Shown: positions 24,973 through 34,365, numbered from the stretch's first letter. The stretch: DNA of 64,000 nucleotides from Streptomyces ochraceiscleroticus (GCF_000720485.1 NZ_JOAX01000008.1:248001-312000), one strand, 5' to 3'. Numbers and translations are program-made. The notes: generated by a model not told the origin, from the letters alone.

Positions 24973-26334
24973 ATGGACAAGCAGCAGGAGTTCGTGCTCC
25001 GCACGCTGGAGGAGCGCGACATCCGCTTCGTACGGCTGTGGTTCACCGATGTGCTCGGTTTCCTGAAGTCGGTCGCGGTGGCCCCCGCCGAGCTGGAGCA
25101 GGCCTTCGACGAGGGCATCGGCTTCGACGGCTCGGCGATCGAGGGCTTCGCGCGGGTCTACGAGTCCGACATGATCGCCAAGCCGGACCCCGGGACCTTC
25201 CAGATCCTGCCGTGGCGCGCCGAGGCCCCCGGCACCGCCCGGATGTTCTGCGACATCCTGATGCCGGACGGCTCCCCGTCCTACGCCGACCCGCGCTATG
25301 TCCTCAAGCGCATTCTGGCCAAGACCTCCGACCTCGGGTTCACCTTCTACACCCACCCCGAGATCGAGTTCTTCCTGCTCAAGGACAAGCCGGTGGACGG
25401 CGGCCGGCCGACCCCCGCCGACTCCTCCGGCTACTTCGACCACACCCCGCAGAACGTGGGCATGGACTTCCGGCGCCAGGCGATCACGATGCTGGAGTCG
25501 ATGGGCATCTCGGTGGAGTTCAGCCACCACGAGGGCGCCCCGGGCCAGCAGGAGATCGACCTCCGGTACGCCGACGCGCTGTCGACCGCCGACAACATCA
25601 TGACCTTCCGCCTGGTCATGAAGCAGGTCGCGCTGGAGCAGGGCGTACAGGCGACCTTCATGCCGAAGCCGTTCTCGGAGTTCCCCGGCTCCGGCATGCA
25701 CACCCACCTCTCGCTCTTCGAGGGCGACCGCAACGCCTTCCACGAGTCGGGCGCCGAGTACCAGCTCTCCAAGGTCGGCCGGTCCTTCATCGCGGGCCTG
25801 CTGCGGCACGCGGCGGAGACCTCCGCGATCACCAACCAGTGGGTGAATTCCTACAAGCGGATCTGGGGCGGCGCCAACCGCCCGGCGGGCGCCGGCGGCG
25901 AGGCCCCCTCGTACATCTGCTGGGGCCACAACAACCGCTCGGCGCTGATCCGGGTCCCCATGTACAAGCCCGGCAAGATGGGCTCGACGCGGGTCGAGGT
26001 GCGCTCCATCGACTCCGGCGCCAACCCGTATCTGACGTACGCGGTTCTGCTGGCCGCCGGGCTCAAGGGCATCGAGGAGGGGTACGAACTCCCCGCAGGC
26101 GCCGACGACGACGTGTGGGCCCTGTCGGATGCCGAGCGGCGCGCGATGGGCATCGAGCCGCTCCCGCAGAACCTCGGCGAGGCCATCTCCCTCATGGAGC
26201 GCAGCGAACTGCTCGCGGAGACCCTGGGCGAGCACGTCTTCGACTTCTTCCTCCGCAACAAGAAGCAGGAGTGGGAGGAGTACCGCTCCGAGGTCACCGC
26301 CTTCGAGCTGCGCAAGATGCTGCCGGTGCTCTAG
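24973..26334 (+). CDS. glnA2: Glutamine synthetase-like protein GlnA2 (type I fold)
   Basis: A 453-residue gamma-glutamyl ligase with the type I glutamine synthetase fold: beta-grasp (MDKQQEFVLRTLEERDIRFVRLWFTDVLGFLKSVAV) and catalytic domain with HPEIEFFL, the metal site MKQVALEQGVQATFMPKPFSEFPGSGMHTHLSL, the ATP site NSYKRIWGGANRP, and STRVEVRSIDSGANPYL. The region that carries the adenylylated Tyr (NLYDLP) in classical GlnA reads GYELPAGADD. From memory, S. coelicolor GlnA2 makes gamma-glutamylpolyamines rather than glutamine. The ATG has AAGGA upstream and matches the S. coelicolor start. glnE follows after 64 bases. Confidence 0.92.
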   Translation: MDKQQEFVLRTLEERDIRFVRLWFTDVLGFLKSVAVAPAELEQAFDEGIGFDGSAIEGFARVYESDMIAKPDPGTFQILPWRAEAPGTARMFCDILMPDGSPSYADPRYVLKRILAKTSDLGFTFYTHPEIEFFLLKDKPVDGGRPTPADSSGYFDHTPQNVGMDFRRQAITMLESMGISVEFSHHEGAPGQQEIDLRYADALSTADNIMTFRLVMKQVALEQGVQATFMPKPFSEFPGSGMHTHLSLFEGDRNAFHESGAEYQLSKVGRSFIAGLLRHAAETSAITNQWVNSYKRIWGGANRPAGAGGEAPSYICWGHNNRSALIRVPMYKPGKMGSTRVEVRSIDSGANPYLTYAVLLAAGLKGIEEGYELPAGADDDVWALSDAERRAMGIEPLPQNLGEAISLMERSELLAETLGEHVFDFFLRNKKQEWEEYRSEVTAFELRKMLPVL

Positions 26335-26398
26335 CGGCACGGCACACTCGACAATCCGAAAAACCGATCCGGCAGGTTCTCCGAGAGGCCCCCGCCCG

Positions 26399-29300
26399 AT
26401 GGCACTTCCCGCTCCGCAGGGACGGCGGAGCAGCACGTTCACCCGGATGCTGCGGCACGGTTTCACCGATCCGCAGGCATCCGGGAAGCTGCTGGACGCC
26501 CCCGCACTGTCCTCCGTACGGTCCGACTCGGTGCTCCTCGAAGCGCTCGGGGGCACCGCCGATCCGGACCAGGCGCTCGTGGGCCTGGTCCGGCTGGCCG
26601 AGGTGCAGTCGGAGGAGGACCGGCAGCGGCTGCTGTCCACGCTGGTCACCGCCAAGCCGCTGCGGGACCGGCTGCTGGGCGTGCTGGGGGCCTCGGAGGC
26701 GCTCGCCGACCACCTCGTGCGGCATCCCAAGGACTGGGAGTCGCTGGCCACTTACGAGTCGGTCGACCTGCACCCCACCACCCCCGAGTTCGAGCAGGCG
26801 CTCGCCGAGGGCATCTGGGGCGAGCGGGGCGCCCGGCTGTCCCGCGAGGACGCGCTGCGCGCCGCGTACCGGCGCGCGCTGCTGGGCATCGCGGCACGGG
26901 ACGTGTGCGGCACGACGGACGTGGCGCAGACCGCCGCGGAGCTGGCGGACCTGGCCACCGCCACGCTGCGCGCCGCGCTGGAGATCGCCTCCGAGGAGCA
27001 GCCCGGGGACGCGGCCGTCAGCCGGCTCGCCGTCATCGGCATGGGCAAGTGCGGTGGCCACGAGCTGAACTACGTCTCCGACGTGGACGTCATCTTCGTC
27101 GCCGAGCCCAAGGACGGCGTCGAGGAGTCCGACGCGCTGCAGGCCGCGACCCGGCTCGCGGCGCGCATGATGCGCGTCTGCTCCGACGTCACCCCCGAGG
27201 GCACGATCTGGCCCGTCGACGCCAACCTCCGCCCCGAGGGCCGCAACGGCCCCCTCGTCCGGACGCTGAGCAGCCACCTCGCGTACTACCAGCGCTGGGC
27301 CAAGACCTGGGAGTTCCAGGCGCTGCTGAAGGCCCGCACGGTGGCCGGCGACCCCACCCTCGGGCAGGAGTACGTCGACGCCGTCACCCCGCTGGTCTGG
27401 CAGGCCGCCGAGCGCGAGAACTTCATCGTCGACGTCCGCCAGATGCGCCGCCGGGTCGTCGCCAACATCCCGGCGGCCCAGGTCGACCGCGAGCTCAAGC
27501 TCGGCCCCGGCGGCCTGCGGGACGTCGAATTCGCCGTCCAGCTCCTGCAGTTGGTGCACGGCCGCAGCGACGCCACGCTGCGCAGCGCCACCACCCTCGA
27601 CGCGCTGAAGGCGCTCGCCGCCGGCGGCTACGTCGGCCGCCAGGACGCCACCGCGCTGGACGCCGCGTACCGCTTCCTGCGCACGCTCGAACACCGCATC
27701 CAGCTCTACAAGCTGCGCCGCACGCATCTGATGCCGGAGGACGAGCAGGACCTGCGCCGGCTCGCCCGCTCGCTCGGCATGCGCACCGAGCCGGTCGACA
27801 CCCTCCGCAAGGAGTGGAAGTGGCACGCGCGCGAGGTGCGCCGGATCCACGAGAAGCTGTTCTACCGCCCGCTGCTGGACGCCGTCGCCGTCCTGGAGCC
27901 GGGCGAGATCCGGCTCTCCGCCAAGGCCGCCGGGCAGCGCCTGGAAGCGCTCGGCTACGAGGACCCGGTCGGCGCGCTGCGCCACCTGGAGGCGCTGGCC
28001 TCCGGCGTCTCCCGCAAGGCCGCCATCCAGCGGACGCTGCTGCCGGTGCTGCTGGGCTGGTTCGCGGACTCCGCCGACCCGGACGCCGGGCTGCTGGGCT
28101 TCCGCAAGGTCTCCGACGCGCTCGGCAAGACGCCCTGGTATCTGCGGCTGCTGCGCGACGAGGGCGCGGCCGCCGAGAACCTGGCCCGGGTGCTGTCGGC
28201 CGGCCGGCTCGCCCCCGACCTGCTGCTGCGCGCCCCCGAGGCGGTCGCGCTGCTCGGCGCGCCCGACGGGCTGAAGCCGCGCGCCCGGGCCGCGCTGGAG
28301 CAGGAGGTGCTGGCCGCGGTCGGCCGCGCGGACGGCGCGGAGCAGGCGGTGGCGGCGGCCCGCGGGGTGCGCCGCCGCGAGCTGTTCCGCACCGCGGCCG
28401 CCGACCTGATCGGCGCGTACGGCACGGAGGCCAGTCCCGCCGAGGAGGACCACGGGCAGGCCGTGGACGCGGTGGGCTCGGCGCTCTCCGACCTGAACGC
28501 CGCGACGGTCGCGGGCGCGCTGCGGGCCGCGGTACGCGAGCAGTGGGGCGACACCCTGCCGACCCGCTTCACGGTGATCGGCATGGGCCGCTTCGGCGGC
28601 CACGAGCTGAACTACGGCTCGGACGCGGACGTGCTCTTCGTGCACGAGCCGCGCGAGGGAGCCGACGAGCAGGAGGCCGCCAAGGCCGCGTTCGCGGTGG
28701 CCAACGAGATGCGCCGGCTGCTCCAGCTCCCCTCCTCCGACCCGCCGCTGATGATCGACGCGGATCTGCGCCCCGAGGGCAAGACCGGCCCGCTGGTGCG
28801 CTCGCTCGCCTCGTACGCCGCGTACTATCGCCGCTGGTCGCTGACCTGGGAGGCGCAGGCGCTGCTGCGTGCCGAGCCGGTCGCGGGCGACGAGGAGGTC
28901 GGGCGGCGGTTCATCGAGCTGGTGGACCCGCTGCGGTATCCCCGTGAGGGGCTGGGCGAGGACGCGGTACGCGACATCCGTCGGCTCAAGGCGCGGATGG
29001 AGTCCGAGCGGCTGCCGCGCGGCGCCGATCCGACGATGCACACGAAGCTGGGGCGCGGCGGCCTGAGCGACGTGGAGTGGACCGTACAGCTCCTCCAGAT
29101 GCGGCACGGCCACGCGGAGCCGGCGCTGCGGACGACCCGGACCCGCGCGGCGCTGGCCGCGGCGCGGGACGCCGGGCTGATCGGCGCGGAGGACGCGAAG
29201 ACGCTGGACGAGGCGTGGGTGCTGGCGACGCGGGTGCGCAACGCGGTGATGCTGGTGCGGGGTCGCCCGGGCGACACGTTTCCGGGTGATGCCCGGGAGC

Positions 29301-29422
29301 TGGCCGCGGTCGGGCGCTACCTCGGGTACGAGGAGGGGCACGTCGGGGAGATGCTGGACGACTACCGGCGGATCACGCGGCGGGCGCGATCTGTGGTCGA
29401 GGAGCTCTTTTACGGGGGCTGA
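26399..29422 (+). CDS. glnE: Bifunctional glutamine synthetase adenylyltransferase/deadenylase
   Basis: A 1007-residue enzyme that adenylylates and deadenylylates classical GlnA to tune its activity to nitrogen supply. Two nucleotidyltransferase domains are visible: GMGKCGGHELNYVSDVDVIFV (deadenylase side) and GMGRFGGHELNYGSDADVLFV (adenylyltransferase side). Each is followed by the associated helical segment (KLGPGGLRDVEFAVQLLQL; KLGRGGLSDVEWTVQLLQM). Length is normal. The ATG is taken where the reading frame leaves the upstream gene. There is no strong ribosome site. Cotranscription with glnA2 is likely. Its main target, GlnA, is not in this window. Confidence 0.95.
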   Translation: MALPAPQGRRSSTFTRMLRHGFTDPQASGKLLDAPALSSVRSDSVLLEALGGTADPDQALVGLVRLAEVQSEEDRQRLLSTLVTAKPLRDRLLGVLGASEALADHLVRHPKDWESLATYESVDLHPTTPEFEQALAEGIWGERGARLSREDALRAAYRRALLGIAARDVCGTTDVAQTAAELADLATATLRAALEIASEEQPGDAAVSRLAVIGMGKCGGHELNYVSDVDVIFVAEPKDGVEESDALQAATRLAARMMRVCSDVTPEGTIWPVDANLRPEGRNGPLVRTLSSHLAYYQRWAKTWEFQALLKARTVAGDPTLGQEYVDAVTPLVWQAAERENFIVDVRQMRRRVVANIPAAQVDRELKLGPGGLRDVEFAVQLLQLVHGRSDATLRSATTLDALKALAAGGYVGRQDATALDAAYRFLRTLEHRIQLYKLRRTHLMPEDEQDLRRLARSLGMRTEPVDTLRKEWKWHAREVRRIHEKLFYRPLLDAVAVLEPGEIRLSAKAAGQRLEALGYEDPVGALRHLEALASGVSRKAAIQRTLLPVLLGWFADSADPDAGLLGFRKVSDALGKTPWYLRLLRDEGAAAENLARVLSAGRLAPDLLLRAPEAVALLGAPDGLKPRARAALEQEVLAAVGRADGAEQAVAAARGVRRRELFRTAAADLIGAYGTEASPAEEDHGQAVDAVGSALSDLNAATVAGALRAAVREQWGDTLPTRFTVIGMGRFGGHELNYGSDADVLFVHEPREGADEQEAAKAAFAVANEMRRLLQLPSSDPPLMIDADLRPEGKTGPLVRSLASYAAYYRRWSLTWEAQALLRAEPVAGDEEVGRRFIELVDPLRYPREGLGEDAVRDIRRLKARMESERLPRGADPTMHTKLGRGGLSDVEWTVQLLQMRHGHAEPALRTTRTRAALAAARDAGLIGAEDAKTLDEAWVLATRVRNAVMLVRGRPGDTFPGDARELAAVGRYLGYEEGHVGEMLDDYRRITRRARSVVEELFYGG

Positions 29423-29464
29423 TGTGCCCCGGTTGCGCTGTGCCCGTCCGCGGCGCCGCTGTGG

Positions 29465-29500
29465 TTGCTCGCGCAGTTCCCCGCGCCCCTTACGGGGCCT
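29465..29500. repeat. Streptomyces dispersed intergenic element with a small hairpin
   Basis: CGCGCAGTTCCCCGCGCCCC followed by TTACGGGGC is a sequence I recall as scattered between genes in many Streptomyces genomes. GCCCC-TTAC-GGGGC forms a hairpin between the convergent glnE and TetR genes. The TAA stop of the TetR gene lies in its loop. It probably works as a two-way terminator. Confidence 0.5.
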
Positions 29501-30113
29501 GATGCGGGCCGGTTCTCAGCAGGTCTCGGCAGTGACCCAGGAACCCCGCCAGCGTCAGGTCGAAGGCCTGGTCTGCGCGGGAAGGGCTCGTTGCGGCCTG
29601 GGCGGCGGCCAGCCGGGGTGCCTCGGCACCCTCGCTGACCTCCCACATGGTGTCCGGCGCCGACATGTCCAGGGCCGAGCCCAGGACGATGTTGTCCAGG
29701 CCGGTGATGACCGGCAGGACGAGGGACGGGGCGAAGCCCGCCTCCGAGAGCAGCCCGGCCACGGACTCGTACTGCGCGAGCACCCGCGGCGCGCGGATCG
29801 GTGACGTCATCAGCATCGGGATCGTCCGCGGGTGGGCGGCGAAGGCGGCGCGGTAGGAGCGGGCCCAGCGCTCCAGGGCGGTGTCCCAGGGGACGTCGCT
29901 CAGCGTGCCCGGGTCGATCGCGTCGGTGATCCGCTCCCGCAACAGTTCGATCACGCCGGCCCGGCCGTCCACATGGTGGTACACCGAGGCGGTCTGCACG
30001 CCGAGTCTGCGGGCCACCTCCGGCACGCTGAAGTCGCCCTTTTCATCGACGAGTTCGAGCGCCGTCGCACCGATGCGCTCCCGGTCCAGCAGGGCCTTCC
30101 GCGGCCGCCCCAT
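29490..30113 (-). CDS. TetR-family regulator (TetR_C_1-like)
   Basis: A 207-residue repressor. The HTH is FSVPEVARRLGVQTASVYHHVDGRAGVIELL; the C-terminal ligand domain has WDTALERWARSYRAAFAAHPRTIPMLMTSPIR and LVLPVITGLDNIVLGSALD. It faces the permease/amidohydrolase operon, with a 27-bp dyad between them (30170-30196), so it probably represses that operon and itself. The start ATG follows a CAGGAGA ribosome site. Confidence 0.87.
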   Translation of the reverse strand: MGRPRKALLDRERIGATALELVDEKGDFSVPEVARRLGVQTASVYHHVDGRAGVIELLRERITDAIDPGTLSDVPWDTALERWARSYRAAFAAHPRTIPMLMTSPIRAPRVLAQYESVAGLLSEAGFAPSLVLPVITGLDNIVLGSALDMSAPDTMWEVSEGAEAPRLAAAQAATSPSRADQAFDLTLAGFLGHCRDLLRTGPHQAP

Positions 30114-30169
30114 GTTCGTTTCTCCTGCCCGTGAGGTCTTCCCGAATCGTACGGCGGCGACTACATTGC

Positions 30170-30196
30170 CGAAAACCGAAAGGCTTTAGGTTTTCG
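30170..30196. promoter_or_regulatory. 27-bp operator dyad between TetR and the APC permease operon
   Basis: Arms CGAAAACCGAAAG and CTTTAGGTTTTCG surround a central G; 12 of 13 positions pair. It is AT-rich for this genome. A -10-like TACATT (30162-30167) lies next to it on the rightward strand. Length and position suit a TetR dimer pair controlling both directions. Confidence 0.65.
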
Positions 30197-30273
30197 CCGC
30201 GGTCATGCTGCCGTTCCACCCGTGTACGTCTCAGGCCGCCCCACCCTCTTCCGCAGCAGAAGGGCAAGAGCGC

Positions 30274-31752
30274 ATGGCCGTAGAGTCCGGGACCCGCGAC
30301 GGGTCGCCACAGCACGACACCGCACCACCCGGCGAGGGCACCCCCGCCCTCCGCAAGGGCACCCTCGGCGTCGCCGACATCGCCTTCTTCGTGGTCTCCG
30401 CCGCGGCGCCGCTCACCGTCATGGCGGGCGTCGCGCCGCTCGCCATCGGCATCGGCGGCATCGGCGCCCCCGTCGGCTACCTCCTCGCCGGCGCCACCCT
30501 CGCCCTCTTCGCGGTCGGCTTCACCGCCATGACCCGGCACGTGAAGCACGGCGGCGGCTTCTACGCGTTCATCACCCGGGGTCTGGGCCGCCCGGCCGGC
30601 TTCGGCGCCGCCACGCTGGCCCTGCTCGCGTACAACGGCATGCAGATCGGCGTGTACGGACTGCTCGCCACCGGCACCCAGGACGCGCTGGAGGCGCTCT
30701 GGGGCATCCACGTGCCCTGGCCGCCGATCGCCCTCGGCGGCGTCTTCGTCATCTGGTACCTGGGCTACCGCTCCATCGACTTCGGCGCCAAGGTCCTCGG
30801 CGTCCTGCTGGTCGCCGAGACCGGCATCCTCGTGCTGCTGGCCGGCGGGGTGCTGCTGGACGGCGGCGCCGAGGGCCTGGCACTGGACTCCTTCACCCCC
30901 GGCAATGTGCTGGTCCCCGGCACCGGCGCGGTCCTGGCCTTCGCCTTCGCCGCCTTCACCGGCTTCGAGTCCACCGCCATCTACCGCCGCGAGGCCCGCG
31001 ACCCCGGCCGCACCATCCCGCGCGCCACCTACATCGCCGTCGGCTTCCTCGGCCTCTTCTACGCCTTCAGCGTCTGGGTCGTCATCCAGGCGTTCGGCGG
31101 TACCAAGGTCCTCAAGGCGGTCGCCACCGACCCCGCCGGGCTCTTCTTCACCGCCACCACGCACTACGTCGGGGCCTGGGCCGCCGATCTGATGCACGTC
31201 TTCATCGTCACCAGCATCCTCGCCTCGCAGCTCGCCTTCCACAACGCGATCAACCGTTACGGGCTGGCGCTCGCGCAGGAGGGCGTGCTGCCCAAGGCAC
31301 TCGGCAAGGTGCACCCCAAGCACCGCTCCCCGTACATCGCCGGAGTACTCCAGAGCGTGCTGGCGCTGCTCGTCGTCGCGGGCTTCGCGCTCGCCGGCGC
31401 CGACCCGTACCAGCAACTGCTGCTGTGGATGAACACCCCTGGAATGCTGGGCCTGTTGACCCTCCAGGGGATCACCGCGGTCGCCATCCCGTTCTTCTTC
31501 CGCCGCATCCGCCACCAGGAGGGCCGCTGGCGCACGGTCATCGCGCCGATCGCCGCCACCGTGCTGATGGCCGGCGCGCTCTGGCTGGTCATCGCCAAGA
31601 TCGGGCTGATGACCGCGGCCCCCCTCGCGACGAATACCGTCCTCGTCCTCACCGTCCCCGCCGCCTTCGCCGTCGGCGTCCTGCTCGCCGTGCGCTTCCG
31701 CCGCAGCCGCCCCGCGGTGTACGCGGAGTTCGCCGCCGAGCCCGCCGACTGA
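30274..31752 (+). CDS. APC-family amino acid/amine permease
   Basis: A 492-residue 12-helix transporter of the amino acid-polyamine-organocation superfamily. The first helix LRKGTLGVADIAFFVVSAAAPLTVMAG has the broken-helix G-x-x-x-G region. FAFAAFTGFESTAIYRREARDPGRTIPRATY is the conserved helix 6 to loop segment. Import of an amino acid or amine is likely; substrate is unknown. The ATG after AAGGGCAAGAGCGC is chosen over earlier in-frame codons that overlap the operator. It is followed by an amidohydrolase gene, so uptake and hydrolysis may be linked. Confidence 0.87.
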   Translation: MAVESGTRDGSPQHDTAPPGEGTPALRKGTLGVADIAFFVVSAAAPLTVMAGVAPLAIGIGGIGAPVGYLLAGATLALFAVGFTAMTRHVKHGGGFYAFITRGLGRPAGFGAATLALLAYNGMQIGVYGLLATGTQDALEALWGIHVPWPPIALGGVFVIWYLGYRSIDFGAKVLGVLLVAETGILVLLAGGVLLDGGAEGLALDSFTPGNVLVPGTGAVLAFAFAAFTGFESTAIYRREARDPGRTIPRATYIAVGFLGLFYAFSVWVVIQAFGGTKVLKAVATDPAGLFFTATTHYVGAWAADLMHVFIVTSILASQLAFHNAINRYGLALAQEGVLPKALGKVHPKHRSPYIAGVLQSVLALLVVAGFALAGADPYQQLLLWMNTPGMLGLLTLQGITAVAIPFFFRRIRHQEGRWRTVIAPIAATVLMAGALWLVIAKIGLMTAAPLATNTVLVLTVPAAFAVGVLLAVRFRRSRPAVYAEFAAEPAD

Positions 31753-31808
31753 CCACGACGGCCGTACCGCCGCAACCCCCCACCCGTTTCGCAAGGAGAT
31801 CCGAAGCA

Positions 31809-33440
31809 GTGTCCGAGCCCCGCAGCACCGCCGCCGACACCGTCCTGACCGGCGCCCGCATCCGCACCCTGGACCCCGGCCGGCCCTGGGCGAGCGCCGT
31901 CGCCGTCAAGGACGGCCGGATCGCCGCCGTCGGCGAGGAGCACGACGTACGGGACTGGCGCGGCCCGGACACCGAGGTGATCGACCTGGCCGGGGCCACC
32001 CTCACCCCCGGACTCGTCGACGGCCACAGCCACCCCGTCTGGGGCGGCGAGATGGCCACCGGGCTGGACCTCTCCGGCTGCCGGGACCTGGACGGGCTGC
32101 GGGACGCGCTGGCCGGCGCGGCGCGCGCGGCCGGCCGCGGCGCGTGGGTCATGGGGTACGGGCTGGACCACAACACCTTCGGCGGCCGGCCCGTCCACCG
32201 CGACCTGATAGAACCGGCCCTCGGCGGCGTGCCCGCCTTCCTCCGCCTCTACGACGGGCACTCCGCGCTGGCCACGGGCCCCGCGCTGGCCGCCGCCGGT
32301 ATCGACGGGCCGCGCGCCTTCGACCAGCGGGCCGAGATCGTGTGCGACGCGGACGGCCGGCTCACCGGGCACCTCGTCGAGCACGCCGCGATGGACCTCA
32401 TGCTGCCCGTGGTGCCCCGCCCCAGCGCCGCCGAGCGGCGCGCCCGGCTGCTCACCCTGCTGGGCGAGATGGCCGCGACCGGCCTGACCGGCGCGCACGT
32501 CATGGACCTGGAGGGCCAGGACGTACTGGACGTGCTGACCGGCATCGAGGCCGACGCCGAACTGCCGGTACGGCTGCGGATCGCGCCCTGGTGCATGCCG
32601 GGGGTGGACACGGCGGGCCTGGACCACCTGATCGGGCTTCAGCAGCGGGGCGGCCGGCACTGGCGGGTGGGCGGCGTGAAGTTCTTCATGGACGGCACGG
32701 TCGAGGGCGGCACGGCCTGGCTGGAGCACGCCGACTGCCACGGCCAGGGCACCGAGGCGTTCTGGCCGGATCCCGCCGCGTACACCCGCGCCGTGCACCA
32801 CCTCGCGAAGGCCGGTGTACGGACCGCCACGCACGCCATCGGGGACGCGGCCGTCCGGCACGTCCTGGACACCGTCGAGGCGCTGGGCGATGCGGCGCAG
32901 CGCGGGATGCACCGCATCGAGCACATCGAGACCGTGCCGAGCGAGCAGCTCCCGCGGTTCGCCGCGCTCGGGGTGGCCGCCTCGATGCAGCCCACCCACA
33001 CCGCCTACACCCGCGCCGACCACACCGACGAGTGGTCCAAGCGGGTCGGTGAGGAGCGGGCCGCGCGGGCGTGGCGCTGCCGCGACCTGCGGGACGCGGG
33101 CGCCGTACTGGTCCTCGGCTCCGACTGGCCGATCGCGCACTACGACCCGCGGGGCGTGCTCGCGACCGCCCGGCTGCGCCGCCCGGCGGGGGCGCCCGAG
33201 ACCGCGCCGGTCACCGTCGAGCAGGCGCTGACGGGGGAGATGGCGCTGGAGGGCCTCACCTCGCACGCCGCGCTGGCGGTGGGCGAGGAGTCGTACGCGG
33301 GGCGCGTTGCGCCCGGGTTCCGGGCGGACCTCACCGCGCTGGGCGTGGATCCCGTTTCCGCGCCGGCCGACGAGGTGGGCGAGGCGCCCGTGGCTCTCAC
33401 CATGACCGGTGGTGTTGTTGTGCACCGCAGCGTCGCCTGA
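31809..33440 (+). CDS. Amidohydrolase family protein (YtcJ-like)
   Basis: A 543-residue metal-dependent hydrolase of the amidohydrolase superfamily, YtcJ/LAF3 branch. Metal ligands are visible as GLVDGHSH, the Lys-equivalent region VGGVKFFMDGT, ATHAIGDAAV and RIEHIE, with the catalytic Asp in LGSDWPI. It hydrolyses an amide or N-formyl-type bond in a small molecule; relatives include N-substituted formamide deformylase. AAGGAGA eight bases before the GTG fixes the start. Its gene follows the permease gene by 56 bases, giving a two-gene uptake-degradation operon probably under the divergent TetR. Confidence 0.85.
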   Translation: MSEPRSTAADTVLTGARIRTLDPGRPWASAVAVKDGRIAAVGEEHDVRDWRGPDTEVIDLAGATLTPGLVDGHSHPVWGGEMATGLDLSGCRDLDGLRDALAGAARAAGRGAWVMGYGLDHNTFGGRPVHRDLIEPALGGVPAFLRLYDGHSALATGPALAAAGIDGPRAFDQRAEIVCDADGRLTGHLVEHAAMDLMLPVVPRPSAAERRARLLTLLGEMAATGLTGAHVMDLEGQDVLDVLTGIEADAELPVRLRIAPWCMPGVDTAGLDHLIGLQQRGGRHWRVGGVKFFMDGTVEGGTAWLEHADCHGQGTEAFWPDPAAYTRAVHHLAKAGVRTATHAIGDAAVRHVLDTVEALGDAAQRGMHRIEHIETVPSEQLPRFAALGVAASMQPTHTAYTRADHTDEWSKRVGEERAARAWRCRDLRDAGAVLVLGSDWPIAHYDPRGVLATARLRRPAGAPETAPVTVEQALTGEMALEGLTSHAALAVGEESYAGRVAPGFRADLTALGVDPVSAPADEVGEAPVALTMTGGVVVHRSVA

Positions 33441-33453
33441 GCTGCTGATGTCC

Positions 33454-33474
33454 TCAAGCGCCGGACGGGCTTGA
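33454..33474. terminator. Terminator-like Streptomyces element between convergent genes
   Basis: TCAAGCGCCGGACGGGCTTGA folds with TCAAGC pairing GCTTGA and CC pairing GG. The CGCCGGACGGGCT core is, from memory, a very common 3'-end element in Streptomyces genomes. Confidence 0.55.
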
Positions 33475-33486
33475 TTTGACGCGCCC

Positions 33487-34365
33487 TCACGCCCCCGAAG
33501 GGCTCGGTTCCGACGGACGGGTCGGGGCCGGGCCCGGCCGGGGCAGGCGGGGGAGGCGGGAGAGGGACGTGCCGTACCAGAGGCGGGCCACCGCGAAGGC
33601 GAACGCCAGGCAGAGCACGCCGCCCACCGCGTCCAGCCAGAAGTGGTTGGCGGTGGAGACGATCACCACCAGGGTCAGCACCGGATACAGCGCGCCCAGC
33701 ACCCGTACCCAGACGTGCCGCGCCAGCAGCGCGAGGGTGAGGCCGCACCACAGCGACCAGCCGATGTGCATCGAGGGCATCGCCGCGTACTGGTTCGACA
33801 TGCTCGCCAGGTTGCCCGAGGCCATCGAGCCCCAGGTGTCGTGGACCATGACCGTGTCGATGAAATGGCCGCCCGGCATCAGCCGGGGCGGCGCGAGGGG
33901 GAAGAAGTAGTAACCCAGCAGGGCGACCGCGGTGGTGAGGAAGAGGACCAGTCGCGAGGCGGCGTAGCGGCCGGGGTGCCGGCGGTAGAGCCAGACGAGG
34001 ACGCCGACGGTGACGATGAAGTGCAGGGTGGCGTAGTAGTAGTTCATCGCGACGATCAGCCAGGTCACGGCGTTCATCGCATGATTGACGGTGTGTTCGA
34101 CGGCGATGCCGATGCTGTGCTCGGCCCGCCAGACCCAGTCGGCGTTTCTCAGCGCCTGCGTCTTCTGCTCCGGCACGGCGTTGCGGATCAGGGAGTACGT
34201 CCAGTAGCTGACCGCGATCAGCAGGATCTCGAACCACAGGCGAGGTCTCGCCACGCCACGCACCGAGGCGGCGGACGCCCGTCCGCGAGGCGGCCCGGAA
34301 CGCTGTGGTGGGGGTGTCGGTGCGCTCGTCCGGCCGTCAAGGATCCTCGCGTTGGCATCACCCAT
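33487..34365 (-). CDS. PAP2-family membrane phosphatase / inositol-phospholipid synthase-like
   Basis: A 292-residue polytopic membrane protein. After a disordered Pro-rich tail, six helices carry PAP2-type motifs: PRLMPGGHF, the central PSMHIGW and the final STANHFWLDAVGG (catalytic His with Asp). The spacing PSMH...H-x-x-x-D matches the AUR1/IPS1 branch of PAP2 proteins, found in actinobacteria as lipid phosphatases or phosphotransferases. The substrate is probably a prenyl or lipid phosphate. It lies 36 bases after the LacI gene on the same strand and might be read through from it. Confidence 0.82.
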   Translation of the reverse strand: MGDANARILDGRTSAPTPPPQRSGPPRGRASAASVRGVARPRLWFEILLIAVSYWTYSLIRNAVPEQKTQALRNADWVWRAEHSIGIAVEHTVNHAMNAVTWLIVAMNYYYATLHFIVTVGVLVWLYRRHPGRYAASRLVLFLTTAVALLGYYFFPLAPPRLMPGGHFIDTVMVHDTWGSMASGNLASMSNQYAAMPSMHIGWSLWCGLTLALLARHVWVRVLGALYPVLTLVVIVSTANHFWLDAVGGVLCLAFAFAVARLWYGTSLSRLPRLPRPGPAPTRPSEPSPSGA

